A DNA stretch of 64,000 bases from Ricordea florida (lineage: Eukaryota > Cnidaria > Anthozoa > Corallimorpharia > Ricordeidae), in contig OX453274.1 in NCBI GenBank assembly GCA_949710005.1, forward strand, positions 14,694,697-14,758,696, in the 5' to 3' direction. The position numbers were made by a program, and so were the translations under genes. The notes below the pieces were generated by a model. That model was not told the DNA's origin, did no database searches, and saw nothing but the letters and a program-made list of their open reading frames with translations. Shown piece by piece: positions 25,201 to 40,200 of the stretch (its first letter is position 1; each line of letters opens with the position of its first letter).

Positions 25201-28200
25201 AACCATACAGGACACAAAAAGTATCACAAATGAGTCAAGGTGGGACGTTTTTATTGAGAATCATTGCTAATCTTCCCTTCAAATCCCAGCGATACGTTTT
25301 TCCCCTTACAAAGCTTTATAATTTCACCATAACGCTGGTGTTTACATTGCAAAGGTCAATACAGACCTTGGAGCTACCTGTGGTTAAAATATTCCATGCA
25401 ATTGCTCCTCTGTAACGGATGGAGTTTCTGAAAAAAAAATTGTTTCTGGACTGACTTGGAAGATTGATATCCTCATTTTTCCTGCCGCCTGTATTCGTTT
25501 GTAAAAACAAATCTTTAAGTTGCGCGACGGTGTATCATTTTATACATTTGAAGACGAACTCCTTTGTCAAACTTTATACATTGTTTGCAAACTGTTCCAT
25601 GAAGGTCGCGATAAGACATTTTCAGCACCAGTGTCCTATGACAATCCATATACAATTCGTCCAGCCCTTAAAGATCAAAGACATGGTTAAGTTCAAGGTA
25701 GAAATCGAGCGCTCCATATAAAAGTTTGCCTATTGTTATGGTTAGAATGGTACAAAACAATGCGTCATTTGCTCTGTTGTTGCATATTTCAATGCCCAAC
25801 TTTTCTATTGTGTTTTGAGAAATAGCGTTCAGGCTTTTATCGAGTTCAATCGCCAGTTTTTCGATGAGGACATTTTTTAAAACGGTGGTCCTGTGAAAGA
25901 CATTTTTAACTAATTCAGAAAGCGACAGGGTGTAGGTGAGTTACTAGTCTAGGTGTATTGTCATCATTGACTGCGCACATTTGAGAAACCTCAATGACAT
26001 TTTAATTGGAAACCTTTCTTCAACAGACAAGTAAATTTCGTCAGTTACCTAGTAATTATCAAGTGCCTGCCAAAGAAGATAAGCTGAGCAACTTTTTTTC
26101 CATTTCAGTGATTTTATTGACGAGGAAACTACAAAAAAGGGAAAATTTACAACATAATTGACTAGTGCTTTGGAGTGAATAACATAACTGAACAAAACTG
26201 CAAACCTTAAACAAATTCACTGCTCACGAATCGGGGGAAGTTGTCTTTGCAGTTCTCGCAGTAGTATATTGTAAATAATCCTTATTTGTAGGGTGGCTGT
26301 AAAGGAAAATAATATAATAATAATTGACAATTTCCGGCTCCCTTCTCCTCTCTCCTTGCTTTGGCACAAAGTCCACGGGAAATAAAATAAAATTTACATT
26401 TTCAAGGTCAAAATCAATTTAGGTGTAGGGCCAGAGCAGATTGGTACGATTGTAGACTGGGTGAATGCAATAAACATCGAGGCAACCAGAACGGCAAGGC
26501 AAAACAGATGAAAACTCGGCGTGACCGGTGCAAGGCGGCGTATGTGCAAGGGAAAAGAAAGACGTGTCAAGAGGGAGCAGTTGAGTTGAATTAGACTCTA
26601 AAAGTGGTTAAGGCTAATTTGAGCCGATGGGACTTGCTGCTTTTTCCCGATCTTTGTCTTGTAAATCTGTGCGTTCTATAGTTAACGCTTCATAGCATTC
26701 TTCCTTGCCACTCGTGGCCAAGATTTGGGCCCATAACATAAAGATGAAATGGGCAGACATGTTTCAAGGACTAACTTTTGGCTCGAGTGTCAATGAAACT
26801 ACTTGTAATGTCGCCTTAAGACAACTAAGATGGCAAACTTGTTTGCAATCTATTCATCAGCCAGATAAAAGGTGCTCTGCTTGAATAGACATTCAAGCAG
26901 AGCGGCAACCTTAAGAAAGAACACTAAATTCTTCGCGAAGAAATCGTTTTACTCTTGAAAAAGAAAAGCGATGCCGCCTTCTGAATAAACTATTTAAGGG
27001 TATTTTTCAATAACAGAGCATGAATAAATCATGCAACTCTTACGTATAAAGAACTTCAAACAAAGTTAACGAATAACTTTTCCGCAATCTAAAGTTAAAG
27101 AACAGCAGTAAAGCGCTCGGCAAAGGCACATATACTTTTGACCGTGTTCAATACCTCGTTCGCTGGCGTGGCTATGGAAAAAAACTAGGACAGCTGGGTA
27201 GACGAAGGAATTACTAATGACGTCTAAGACTAGCGTTCAGATCGCGCCATCAAGGTGAGAATTTCAAATGTTTGACACCGTGCTTCAAAATCGATCGCTC
27301 TTTTATCCTGAGTCACGTTTGGTTTTGTTCCATAGGATGTGCAGGCTTGCTGCAGTCGTTATCCTTTCCAGTCGCTGAATTGCTGAACATGAAGAAGCCG
27401 CCTGAGTCCAGCATAGTTAGACGCATCTCCGTTACCATCTGATAGATGCCGAGAGATTTTGGAAGCTTTTCACGCCTCCTTCCGCGCCAAATAATTTGCA
27501 GATTGTCGGAAGTATAAAGTTGTCAATGCCCATTAAAGATCTTGACATCATAATGTCTAGCGGATGGTCATTAAACATCTTCAAATCCTCAACGACCTGA
27601 CGATTACAGCCTGGCCAGCCTGTTTAAGAAAGTTTGTTTTTTATGACCATTCAAGGAGATAACTTTGTGAAGGTGGCCATGGAGGTCCCGTTTCTGGCAA
27701 GAAATGTGGTGTGAAAATTAGTTTTTTGTACAACTTCTTAAAAGGTTTCTTTTTACCGAGAACGGAACAAGCAAGACCATCGGAAGCATAAAGAGCGCAC
27801 AACGTTGACTTGGGAAAGAGCCATAGCTGCCCAGCAGTAAACGGTAGTCATTCAGTCTCAGCAACACTTTAAAAAATTCGGCTCCTATAGGAGCCACTGC
27901 AAGATAATAAAGCAATGACTAATTTTGTGAGTCACGATCATTCTCAATAAGCAAAATAAAATTTATTGCCAATTAGGGCGCTCTTCAAAATTTCGGCTTA
28001 TCTCCAGTGTAATATGTTTTTTTCACACAACTGACGTAAAATAAAGGACACAAAGCATTCTTAACAATGTACCTGACCCTAAATAACAAAGAAAAGGAAT
28101 AAATTATATTACACTGGAAATAAGCCAGAATTTCAGCCCAGGTCTTCAGCAGAACGCAGTTTTGTCTTCTTGGATGACGCCTGTACAAATGCATAAAAAA

Positions 28201-31200
28201 TTTGTATTGTCTAATACGTTCTCTCACAATAAGGACTTGTACAGAATCGCCTTATTTTAGACTGTCCCCCGTAAAAAAAAATTCAAATGCGTTCTTAGAG
28301 AATAAACTTTGGCATAATATTCGTTCGCTGATCTCACAAATTCTCCAACTTCCTTCGGACCTTCCTAGCATACCGCAGAAAAGACTAGAATTCTTCTACT
28401 CTCGCTTGCGTTCGTGCTACAAAATGGCTACTGCTTGTTTCAAAACCAACGAGGTTTTATTTTTCATGGAGTACTCTTCTTCCCTTGCAAATCGTTGCTC
28501 GGATTTTCAATTCTCTAAAGCATTTGTCACTAATTACGCTTTCAGGTTAAGCGGTTGACGTTACAAAGGATTGTTGAAGTAAATGCTATTATTGAAGACT
28601 GTTTATAAAATTTATGGAACTTGTTTTTTATGATATAGTTCTTGATAATTATTGTAGTTGTCAAGACTGAGCATTGATTAAAGCACTATAGCACTATATT
28701 GGGAGCCTTCGAACGGAACTCAATCGTAGAAAACTGTTGAATAGCGGAAATGAACCGGTTGAAATGAGTTGACTTGAACAGACTGGGATGAGTTGATTCA
28801 GATGAGTTGATTGAAATGTGTTGATGTAAGTTAAGTTGATGTAAGTTGATCTGAGGTGGTGGCTCGACTGTAAGAATAAATCACATATATGGATGAGAAG
28901 AAGATAGCGGTAGCCGAAATGTATGCAAAAAAATACTTACAAATGCTTCCCTTGTGAAGCTAAAAATGAAAGTGCTGACTAACAAAAATTGAATTTGAAA
29001 TGAACTTTAGTGTTAATGAAGGTGCGTGAAAATTAAAATTAGGAACTAATGCATGATCGGGGGTGGAATGCAAAAAGTTGCACGTTTGAATCCTACAATT
29101 ATGACGGCAAAACGACTAAGAAAGCGATTAACTTAGAGACTGTGTTTGTCAGCTCTTCTCAGCCTGGAATTCCCTCGACTAAGATAGCGATTAACTTAGA
29201 GACTATGTTTGTCAGCTCTTCTCAGCCTGGAATTCCCCCGGGCTTCTTCAAAACCATGTCTGGGTTCTTTTTATTTATTATAATTTTGACCTAAATACTT
29301 AAGTGAGAGGGTATGCGAAATAAAAGGTAGACCACCCTTCTGGGATATATACTTACGCTGCATTGAAAAATATAATACACTACAATGAAAAGTCCAATCC
29401 AATAGACAATACAGAATAACGATGATAAATAGTGTTACAAATATAAATAGCATAATTCTTGGCAACATTCACTTACTTCTGATCAGAATAACCCTAACAC
29501 TCCTCTTAAAAAGTTTTAACACTAGGTGCCCGACAAACTGAGTGTGGCAGGGAATTCCACATGCTTGTAATCCTGTTCAAATAACTATATTTAAAAGTAT
29601 TAGTTCTTGTACAGTTCTTCATTAGTGTACAGTCATCTCGGTAGTAAGTTTTGATCAGATTTTGTGAAAAACTGGACATATCTGCCATTCGAGGCTTTGT
29701 AGACGAATAAAACGTCAAATAAGAACTTTCATTGTTCTAAGAATAGTAAGTCAATCTTTCTCTTCGTTTCTGATATTTATCTGTGGTCTCGAGAATAGAA
29801 TTAGTTGCTCTTTGCTGAACTCGTTCCAACTTCATTGTATTTCTTGCTTGATATGGGGACTATATACGACAGAGCAAAACCCCTATTGAGACCTAAATAA
29901 GGCAATGTAAAGATATCTGAGGGTAGAAACATATTTAAGTCCTCTACAAGTTATTTTAATAAGTCCCAGGATCTTGTTCGCCTTGGTTGTTATTTTTTCA
30001 ATATGATTGACGGATTTTCTCGGTTTAAAATAATGAGAAATTCAGCCGATGTGCACCGTTTGCATTCTCAAAACCACCGCTCTTTAGATCTTTCCTAGAG
30101 AAATACTAGCCTTTTTCTACAAGAAACCGCTCGATGAATGTACGGTGGATCAAATGTAAGGAAAAGTTAAGGAGTTCATAGTGTGACTTTGTATTATATA
30201 AATTATCTGGGACTCTTAATTTCTTGTACTTGTACTCTTTTATTGAATTTATTTAAACTTCCTTTTACTTTTAAAAAGGGGTTCTAAATCCGCCGAAGAA
30301 AGATTATTAAGCTCGACATGATCCACACGATTGCTATTCCTTTGGAAGGGCGCAATTTTGTTTGGAAATTATTACGGCAACGAAATGTCTCTAAATTCTG
30401 GTAATGAGAACTGCCACATAGATGTACTGATAAGGTTCCCCCATGGCACATAATATTATTCCCTCACTCATCATCCGTCAGTCCGTTCCTAGCTTAACGA
30501 TTTATACTGTACCCTACCCTTAAAGGGTTGCATTTGTTCCATTGGCAAATCAGGAATCAAAGATTTTCGAATTTTTCGCCTCGATAATCGGCTTTTCCGT
30601 CGGTTCTTTCTAAACATTGTTTTACGTACAATAGAGAATTAAAACTTAAAAAAAGTGACCGTAAACGGAGTTCTTCTATTGTGTACTCAAAATCCTAACT
30701 CAAAGTTTGATATGCCCCAAATTCTAACCATGGATATTATGAACAAGGCGAGCCAAATGAAGCCTTCAACTCAAAGTTGCTCAACCATTCATTACGTATA
30801 CATAATTCCATTTTGCTGCAGATGTCGTAATCTAATTAAAGAACGTACTATTTTAACAGACCCAGCTGGAATCACTAGTTATTCTCCTATTGCTTCCAAG
30901 TCATGGATTGGTCAGATAGTAAAGTTCAAGTGTGTATCATATGGCGTTCCAACTCCAACAGTCGCGTGGTTCAAACCTGATGGAAATGAGCTACTCAGAG
31001 TCACAGCTAACGAAAACACAGAGGATGTGAACATGACCAGAGATAGAGATTTTGGTGACTACAAATGCATGGCTAATAATGGCCTCTCTCCTGTTGATAC
31101 TGTGACAATCACTGTACAGCAGATAAGTAAGTTTGTGTTTCTAAAAAGTTCAGTTTATTGTCCGGGCCACAAAGGGAGAGTAGTTCAGCATTACACCTGA

Positions 31201-34200
31201 GGTTAGTAGTGACGATTTAGCAGTGGAAAGGTACTAGTACGTAACTTCTTGTATTCAAAGCATCCGATGTAAAGTATATTGTTGTATGCCCGTCACTGGT
31301 AGTGGGCACGATCCACCAAATCCTGCAGTGTGAATGCTTACTTGGACAGCTGTTTAGCTTATATTGAAAGCCTTATTACGTAAGCGTAACGTCGAGATGG
31401 CACGATACTGGCCTCGTGATTTCTTGCGTTTTTAAGCTATTTCGAGTAAAACCTCTGAACAAGAACACTTCAAGTACCCAAGCGTCATGCCTACACTTGG
31501 TGACTAACTCATATCGATATCCCCCTCAACTGAACTTGCATGGTTCTAACACCTAGTGTCAATATCCTTGGTCACGTTGAACAGAATCGTAATAATTTTA
31601 GAGCGTTTCTTGGTTTTGCCTAGGATGCTGTTTGGTTGTCTATGTATCGTGGATAGGCAATTGTAGTCACTTAATGTTTGGCGCCACTTGCAACCGTTAA
31701 GAATTGAAGCAGCCGATGACTATGTTTTGAGAAATAACCACACTGCTTTGCTGGAAACAAAAGGGCGTGGTATCTTTCTAGTCTTCTTTGCAACTTGTAG
31801 TATGTCTCGTTTACGTTTACATAAAGTAATACATATGTATACTTTGGGGGGTGTTACATGATGTTGGGGTATGTGAGCGGGAGGATCGGTCATGTTAAAT
31901 TTAAAAAAGTATTTATGTTGTGGTTTAATCCGTGTCCATCTTGCTGTATCTGTTCCAAAGATTCTACACAACTTTGGTTAGAAATGTTTTTAAGGGTTTC
32001 TTCCAACTCATTTGAGCTCAGTTAAGGCCTGCATGAATTAAATACTTGAGGAGTGGAAGCAACTGAGTGGGATTTTTGACTACATTCAATTTATAACGAC
32101 TGGACTTGTTCCCGTGTTACTTGTGATAGTGCATTGCACGGCCTTTAATTCAGACGATTCTAGCGTGAGTGAAGAATGTATTGAATTTGAGAACGTGTTA
32201 ATAGTATAGAGAATTAATTCAAACCTTGAACTGCCACACACAGACGGTACGAAGCGTTTTTTTATTTAAAAGTACTTAAGTTCGATGCTCAAGATTTTCT
32301 TAGATGACACCTGAGTTTGTCGTTTGGAGACTTTGTTTACTGTAGAAAGTATAGTCCTCGGTGGTGATTCTGTGAGACCCTTGGACGACTTGCTTATATT
32401 TTCGATTTTAATACGACCGTTTGAAATTCTTCCTATGAGGACTATACTGCTCGGGAAATTTGCAAGGAACATATCGATATCGATCAAAAACTATCTATCG
32501 TCTATCTGAGGTTTTAAGAATCTCCAAAAATTCTGGTACAGTTTCTCTCGAATCTAAGTTTGTTTTGTTTTGTCGCTCTCACACTCCATGTCGAACCGGC
32601 TAGTGCTAGAATTTTAGATTTTCTCATATATAATTATTCAGAGTTATCGTAATCTTCTCTTTATCTGAGCTTTTTGGTTGCTATAGAGGAGCCAGGTGCA
32701 CCAGAGATTACGTCATCAGATGCAGACATTCAAGCCACATCACTTACAGTGAAATGGGGTGAACCAACTGATGATGGAGGGAGTCCTATCTCAGCATACC
32801 GAGTTGTGATACTAAGGACTGGAACTGAGATAAGGAATGAGAATATTACAGACCCCAGTACAACAAGTCTTTCCGTTGGAGGTCTGGACAAGGATACTAA
32901 ATACATTGTGAAAGTGTTTGCTAGGAATTTTGTGTTTGAGGGACCGGCGGGAAGTAACACAGTTCAGACAAAATATGAAGGTGAGAAAATGCGGAGATTG
33001 GACTTATTTTATTGAAACCAAGTTATAATCTATAGACATCTCCAGATCAAAATGTCGTATATTTAACGAATAAAGAAGCCTCCACTGCGCTCTGTTCTGT
33101 TATAAAATACGCAGGAGCTGACGAGAGCACGAAGGAAGAGTACGGGGAAAACGCGAGCTACAGGCGAGTGTTTCTCCTTAGTTCTTGAGTGCCCTCGTGA
33201 CCTCCTAAGTGCTTTATGACAGAACTAAGCATAGTGGATGCTTCTTTATTTGTTTTATAATAACACTCAGGATTCTGTAACACTGTAATTTATCTACAAA
33301 ATGCTCATTTATTTGCGATGTACCTCTAAAATTGTTTTCCAGAGCTTGAACTAAATGTCGTAAGCACCGTCCTTTCTACTAATAATGTACAGTAATTTGA
33401 GTCAATCAAATTACTGAACTTTAAAAGGATAGGTCCAACGCTCTCATTGGTTAAAGAGACAAAGGCTGTCCGACTATCAAAGTTCGAACGCAAAGCACTG
33501 AAACGCTTTTGAACGCGAGACTTTTTCAGCTCAGTCAACATATTTTTAAACATGTACGAGTTTTGAGTTGATGGAAATCCAGTCGAATTACGACCCATAA
33601 AAACTTTATCTGCTTCTGTTTTTCAAGCGGTAAAGAAACCTTTTGTGTAATTTCGAAAGAAGGAAACAAGCTAAACGAACTGCTTAATGCTTGTGATTGA
33701 AACTCCAGAGGCGGTGACAAGTTTTCTGGATGAACAACGCTCAATTTACGTCAACGAGAAGACTACTCTTTTCTTTCACTTTCGTGCTTTTAGTCTCTGC
33801 TTTAATTATAATGTCGTGGAGAGAGGAATTTGACGCGCAAGGAAACCTCGTGCTTAAAACATACAGTTAGTTGTTTTTACTAACTGCGACGTTAGGAAGC
33901 TTCAGCAGAAAGGACGACAACGCCGGGGACCGTAACAATGACAAAAAATAAGTTTGCTCTCCTCGTCTACTGTTGACGGTAGGCAAGTTTCACATCGTTT
34001 CCAATTTTCTTTGAAACTGTATAATTTTCCACTTGGTACTGTCAGTATTCCATTTAAAAATTTTGCTGTCAACTCTGACGTCAGGAGAAGACTGCAAACT
34101 GGTCATTTCACATTGTTGTTTTGCATAGCTTGGCACGGAAACCAACCAAACTGTATTTTGCATGGGAGTTTTATTGTGTCGTCTTTTCAAAAACGAAATT

Positions 34201-37200
34201 ATTTCATTGATACCGTCCTGGTTAACGTCGTCGTCCCGTTTTTCTTGATTTAACTTCTTGTTTTTACAAGTGTTGGCTGAGCTGTTAGATCAGTTTCTAT
34301 ATCTACATTTTCCTAAAGCTCTTCGTCTTCGCTGTCGTCTAAGTTTTTAAGGGATATTTTGTTCAAGCCCGCCCAGAGTATTCAACGAAAATTCGGGAAA
34401 TTGTTCGAGAATTTCTCCCATTTACTTCACTGCGGAACGATTACTCGAGCTCCTTCCTTTATACTCTCATAGAGGACGCTACTCGGACCAATCATATCGC
34501 GCGTAGTATTGGGGCTGTACTATAATAGTTAATTATAATTATATTAATTAATTGTTTCAATTAAAAGGAATTCCAGAAGCGGCAGAGCTGATTGATGTGC
34601 CCATTGAAGTAAAGGGTGAGAAATTAATCTTAAAATGGGTTGAACCACCAAACAATGGAGAGGAGATCACGCAATACACTGTTTACAAAAGAACCGTGAA
34701 TTCTAATGGTACAACAGGAGACTGGACCACAGTGGTGAACATCACCGATGTTTCAGTTCGTGAATATACCATAAAGCTGAACAACTGCGAGATATGTGAG
34801 TTATTGGTGACGGCAACAAACAAGTTTGGTGAAGCATTGAAGTTACAAGAAAAAGTACAGAGATTCAAAGTAACATCAGGTTTGTTAGACAGTTATCTGG
34901 TTCTGATTTTGGTTTTTATTTATCTTCGATCGGTGGACTGCACCAGTTTTAAGCTTGCATCTCCATACCAATATCTATATAACGCAAGTGCCAGTAATCT
35001 CTGTAGAAATAAAATATCGCAGAGTAAATTTATCTATTGCTGCTATTTAAGATCCGTTTAGAGCTATAGTAAAAACGCTGTCTTGGCAAACAAGCAGCGA
35101 TTACATGGTTTGTATTGTTTGTATTGCCATTCTCAAGGCAAGGGAATGACTTTACTTTTTCTCCGTAAGTGTCTTGCGGGATCTAACTGCAGTGTAGGAA
35201 TCCCGGACTTTCTCAGTCCCGTTCCTATATGCCATACTTACGAGTCTAGGAAGATGCAGCTCTCCTTCCTCTTTCCGTTTTATTTAACTCGTTTTAAGGT
35301 TACTGTCTACCTTCAGATCGGCAATTTTCTTGAAAGTTGGATTTTTAGGTTAAAGTAATGATCGAAATGTGGTCTCTAATTAGAAAAAAAAAAATTATTG
35401 AAAAAGGCCTAATATTGGCGGAGAAATAGAGGTTTTACGCTTTGGCCAGAGTAAAAATTACCCAGCTGATTGACATTCTTAGCGCTGTTTTCTTGACAAT
35501 AGAGTGACATGGGAAGGGGACACTTTAAAGAGTTAAAACTCAAATAGGATTTGTTCGTTTGAGTAGTATGTAAGCGTGTTTATAAGTACGTTTTAGGTTA
35601 TTTTTTAAATTTGACAGAAAAATCTTTGTTCTTTTTTTAGCTTACAGGTTATTTTTAAAATTTGACAGAAAAATCTTTGTTCTTTTTTTAGCTTACAGGT
35701 TATTTTTAAAATTTGACAGAAAAATCTTTGTTCTTTTTAGCTTACGGGTTATTTTAAATTTGACAGAAAAAAGATAGGGATTTTTAGCTTAAATTTATAA
35801 GTTCATTTTCTTTTTTATCAGAGATTTATCAGAAAACTAAACAGAGATTTTTTCAGATTACAAAAATAAAAAATGATATTTAAAGATTAGAAAAATACTC
35901 ACAGAAAGTAATTATGGATAAATTAAATGTTCATCAATTAAAGAAAATAGCTAAGGAAAAAGGTGTTTATAACACCAAATTAATGGTTAGATCTCAACTT
36001 ATCGAGGCTTTGAATAATATACCGGGTTTAAGAATTAACGTGTCAGAAATACTTACTGATAGACAATTAAAAACGATAGCAAAAGATTTTGGCATTAAAG
36101 ATTATAAAAGCATGAGCAGAAATCAACTCAAGAAAGTTTTAGGTAATAGATCAGAACTTATAATTGAAACCCCGTCAATTAAAACGCATGAAACAGAAGA
36201 GGAGAATATGGAAAGAAATTATGAAAAAGAAGGTGCAAAACCTAAAAGGAAAAATATTACAAAAAGAAAACTCGCACCTACTTTTATAAAACCCAAAAAA
36301 CGATCAAAACAAATTTTTAATTGGGGAAATTATTCATTTAGGGTAATGGATAAAGACGAGTTTTCCAAAAAGCTTGAAGAATTAACAAATGAAAATATCA
36401 TAAAAATTAATAATAATAGGCAAACTAAAACAAAAGGAAAGGTAACTATATCTGATAGTGTGAGAGATGAATTGAAGGAAAAAACTAAAAAGAAAAGAAC
36501 AATAGTCCTTAAAATATTTTCAATAATCCAAAATGAAGACCACCCCCCAATTCGTAATACCGAAGGAATAAATGTAAATATTATTAGATTTAGGAGGGAT
36601 CTAAATAATGATTTGACAGAAATAATTTATAATGAATTGGAACCCAAAATAGAAATGGGGGCAAGAATTGTTTTCAGTTTTACTGCTTTGATTCAAAGAG
36701 GAAATGGGGAAATAGCTTATCACGTACACACATTTAGAAGTGGAGGAACTTTTAACTCCCTTTCAGAAATAAAAGATTATATAGAAAGGTGTGAGGGTGA
36801 GAGATTGAGTTTAGAAGGAGCTGCTTGGAGTAGGGCATATTTACCCCCCGAAAAGAAAATTAATAAACCAGGTGTTCATGAGGGCGGGGTTGAGTTTAGG
36901 GAAGTGCAAATAAAAGTTATTCTCACTAGACAACCTTTAATTGGGTGTGGAAGATTACCTGACGAGCTACGCAAGAAAAGATGTATTTACTCCGTAGATG
37001 ATAAAGACGATAATCTATGTGTATGGAGGTGTTTAGCTATTCTCATGAATATTATTGCTGGTAAACAAAACCCTGAAAAACGAATAGAGAAACAAGCGCT
37101 AAATTTAGCTAAAGATTTTTATGACAATAAAAAAATGAAAAAGACAGATGTTAGATCAACGAAATTAGTTGATTTTGAGAAAATTTCAAAGGTTTTTTCT

Positions 37201-40200
37201 ATAAACATCCGGGCTTACGAGCAGAAAGATAAAGCAAATTTTAAAGTTTGGAAACTGGTGTTTGGGAAAAATAATTTCAAAGATAATTTACCAACTTTAA
37301 ATTTAGGGTTTTATGATGGGCATGGGTTTTTCATTATTGATCTAGACCTTCTTGCTGAAAACTGGGTATGTCAAGGATGTAAACAAAAATTTACCAGACA
37401 CGAAGATTTAAAAAGGCATTTTACTAATGAAACATGCACAGGAGGAAAGACAAAAATATTATGCACAGGAGAAAAGATAAAACATATCAGGAATGAATCT
37501 GAAAAAGTGTTTTATGGGGGTAAAAACCAATTTAGTTATAAAGCTTGTAGGTGGATAGAAAAGCAATCTGAAATTATAGGGAAACATATTCATCACGAGC
37601 TTTGTGGTCACGGTGGTGAAAGGTGTGGTAGGGGTGAAGGAGGGAATGAGATTTTGTTTGATGGGTATGAACCTGAGACAAATACTGTTTTTGAGTTTTA
37701 TGGTTGCAAATGGCACGGGTGTCCGTGTTCAACAACCGACAAAATTAAATATAATGAAACTATTGAAAGAGAAAAGATGATAAAAAGCTTGGGTTATAAT
37801 CTAGTATCAATTTGGGAGTGTGAAAATCCTGAATTGATCAATATATGGTTTAAAAAGAAATTTTTTCCATATCCATATAATATTATTTTCGATTTTGAGT
37901 CAATATTACAAAAAGAAGATAAACATATTACTGATGATTTAAGTTTTACACATATCCACACCCCAGTTAGTGTTGCAATAATCGATAATTTAACAAACAA
38001 ACGAGTTTTTATTGAAAATCCAAACCAGGATGCGCTTATAAAAGAATTCATTGAAAAATTGGAGGAAATAAGAAAAACCATTATTGAAAAAGTTAAAGAA
38101 GAATACCCGCTACCTGATCAAGATTCTTTACAAAAACATGTTTTACAAAAATATGAAGAATGGTGTAACCAAGTCCCTGTTTTAGGGTTTAATAGTGGAA
38201 AGTATGATATCAATTTGATTAAAAGATATTTTGTAAAACACATGACCAATCAAACTAAAGATATTTTTGTTGCAAAGAAAGATAATAAGTATATGTTTTT
38301 ATCAACACCCTATTTCAAATTCTTGGATGTAATGTCTTACTTGGCCCCCGGACTTTCTTTTGATAAGTGGTGTAAAGCAAATAATTGTGAAGCAAAAAAA
38401 CTTGTACTTCCGTATGAATGGTTGGATAGTTATGATAAGCTTTCTCACGTCGGGGTAGTAAAACATGAAGATTTTTACTCAAGTTTGAAACAGGAAAATA
38501 TTTCCCTAGAAGAATATGAAGAATATTTGATTGAATTTGAAAAGAGGGGTTGTGTTACAATGCTGGACTGGTTGAGAGAGTATAACCTAAACGATGTTAT
38601 ACCTTTCAAAGAAGCTTTAGAAAAAACCAGGGCATTATATTATCCAGATGAAATAGATATATTAAAAGACGCAGTTTCTATCCCGGGAGTCTCAATGCGG
38701 TATGTTCTAAATAAATATCAAAAAATGAAAAAGAAAAGTGATCCACAATTATTCGCTCCTGGGGAATACGCCTGTATTCATAGATGTAATAAATCTTGTA
38801 TTACTTTGTTTTGTAAAAAATGTAAAAAGATAAGTAAAGATTGTAAAACATGCGATAAAAACAAGATTTATAAACTATTGAAAACTGGTATGATTGGAGG
38901 GCCTAGTATTATATTTACGCGATATTCAGAAAAAGACCAAACAAAGATTCGCCCCCATAAATATAAATTTCCAAAAAACTGTGCTCGAATTGCTGGTTAT
39001 GACGCAAATGGTTTATATTTATACTGTGCAGGACAAGAAATGCCATGCGGAAAAGAAGAATGTATTGAGGTGAAAAACCCAGCGTGCAAAGAAAATATTA
39101 AGAATATTTGTAAAGAGATTCTTATCGGCAAGCTTTTCGGGTTTTTACAAGTTGATATAAATGTGCCTGAAAATATAAAGGAAAAGTTTGAAGAGTTCTC
39201 ACCTCTATTTGTTGTAGATAGTGTTACTGAAGATTTGGTACCAGACCACATGAAAGAATATCAAAAATCGACAGGAAGAAAACATCTAAAAAATAATAAA
39301 AAATTGCTTGGTGTTACCAAGGCAAAAAAGATATTGTTATATACACCTATATTAAAATGGTATCTTAATCATGGTTTGGAGATTACAGCTATTCACCATA
39401 TTTTGAAATACGAATCAGGAAGGCCTTTTGAATGGTTCCCAAAAGAGGTTTCAAACGCGCGAAGAGATGGTGATATAGAGGTTATGTTGGAAAAATTAAG
39501 TAAAGCTTTTGATGAAAACAAGATTGATGATGTAGTAAAAATTACTAATGAATTAAAACAATTCCCTGATATATTTAAAATTATTGAAGATAACAAAGAC
39601 ATTAAAGTATTGATTGAAAAACTAAAACCAAAGTATAAAGGCTGTAAAGAACTAGCCGACACTAATAAACTGAAAGGGAATTCATTCTATGGAAAAATGA
39701 TAGAAGATAAAGAAAAACATAAGAACACAAGGTATACTCAGGATGAAGAAGAGGTTGAAAAAGCCTTAAGATCTACGTTCTTTGAAGATCTTACAGAAAT
39801 AAATGAAACATATGAAATAGTAAAACGAAAAAGACAAATAAAAATAGACCGCCCCTATCAATGCGGAATCGCGGTATATCAGCTAGCTAAACTTAGTATG
39901 TTGGAATTTTATTACGATTTTCTTGATAAATATGTTGATAGAAAGGATTTTGAGCTCATTCAAATGGATACAGATTCTATGTACATGGCAATCTCGTCTG
40001 AAAAGCTGGATAATATTATAAAACCTGAAATGGAAAAAGAATACTTTAATGGAGGAAAAGAAAAATTCCTATCAACATCTAAATATCACGACAAGACCCC
40101 AGGCCTTTTCAAGCTGGAGTTTGATGGAATTAGAATGATTGCCCTTTCATCAAAATGTTATTACGCGGAGGATGAGAAAGGTAAAGCAAAGTATAGTTGT

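Larger units (their letters stand above)
35562..35919 (+). repeat. E2 left terminal inverted repeat (358 bp)
   Basis: Starts AGTAGTATGTAAGC. It contains about 3.5 copies of a 51-bp unit (from 35595) with TTTGACAGAAAAATCTTTG. It ends inside the polymerase gene: the promoter, leader, ATG and second codon (ATGGAT) are part of the repeat. Confidence 0.92.

Noticed and set aside
24147-25415. Mirror-image ORFs in both halves of the foldback
   Set aside because: They come from the same inverted sequence read on both strands and show no domain or splice context.
35595-35790. CRISPR-like interpretation of the regular 51-bp repeats
   Set aside because: The units are contiguous without unique spacers and lie in a eukaryotic element's terminal repeat.
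37459-39662. Several minus-strand ORFs inside the E2 polymerase
   Set aside because: They are antisense shadows; the polymerase motifs define the coding strand.
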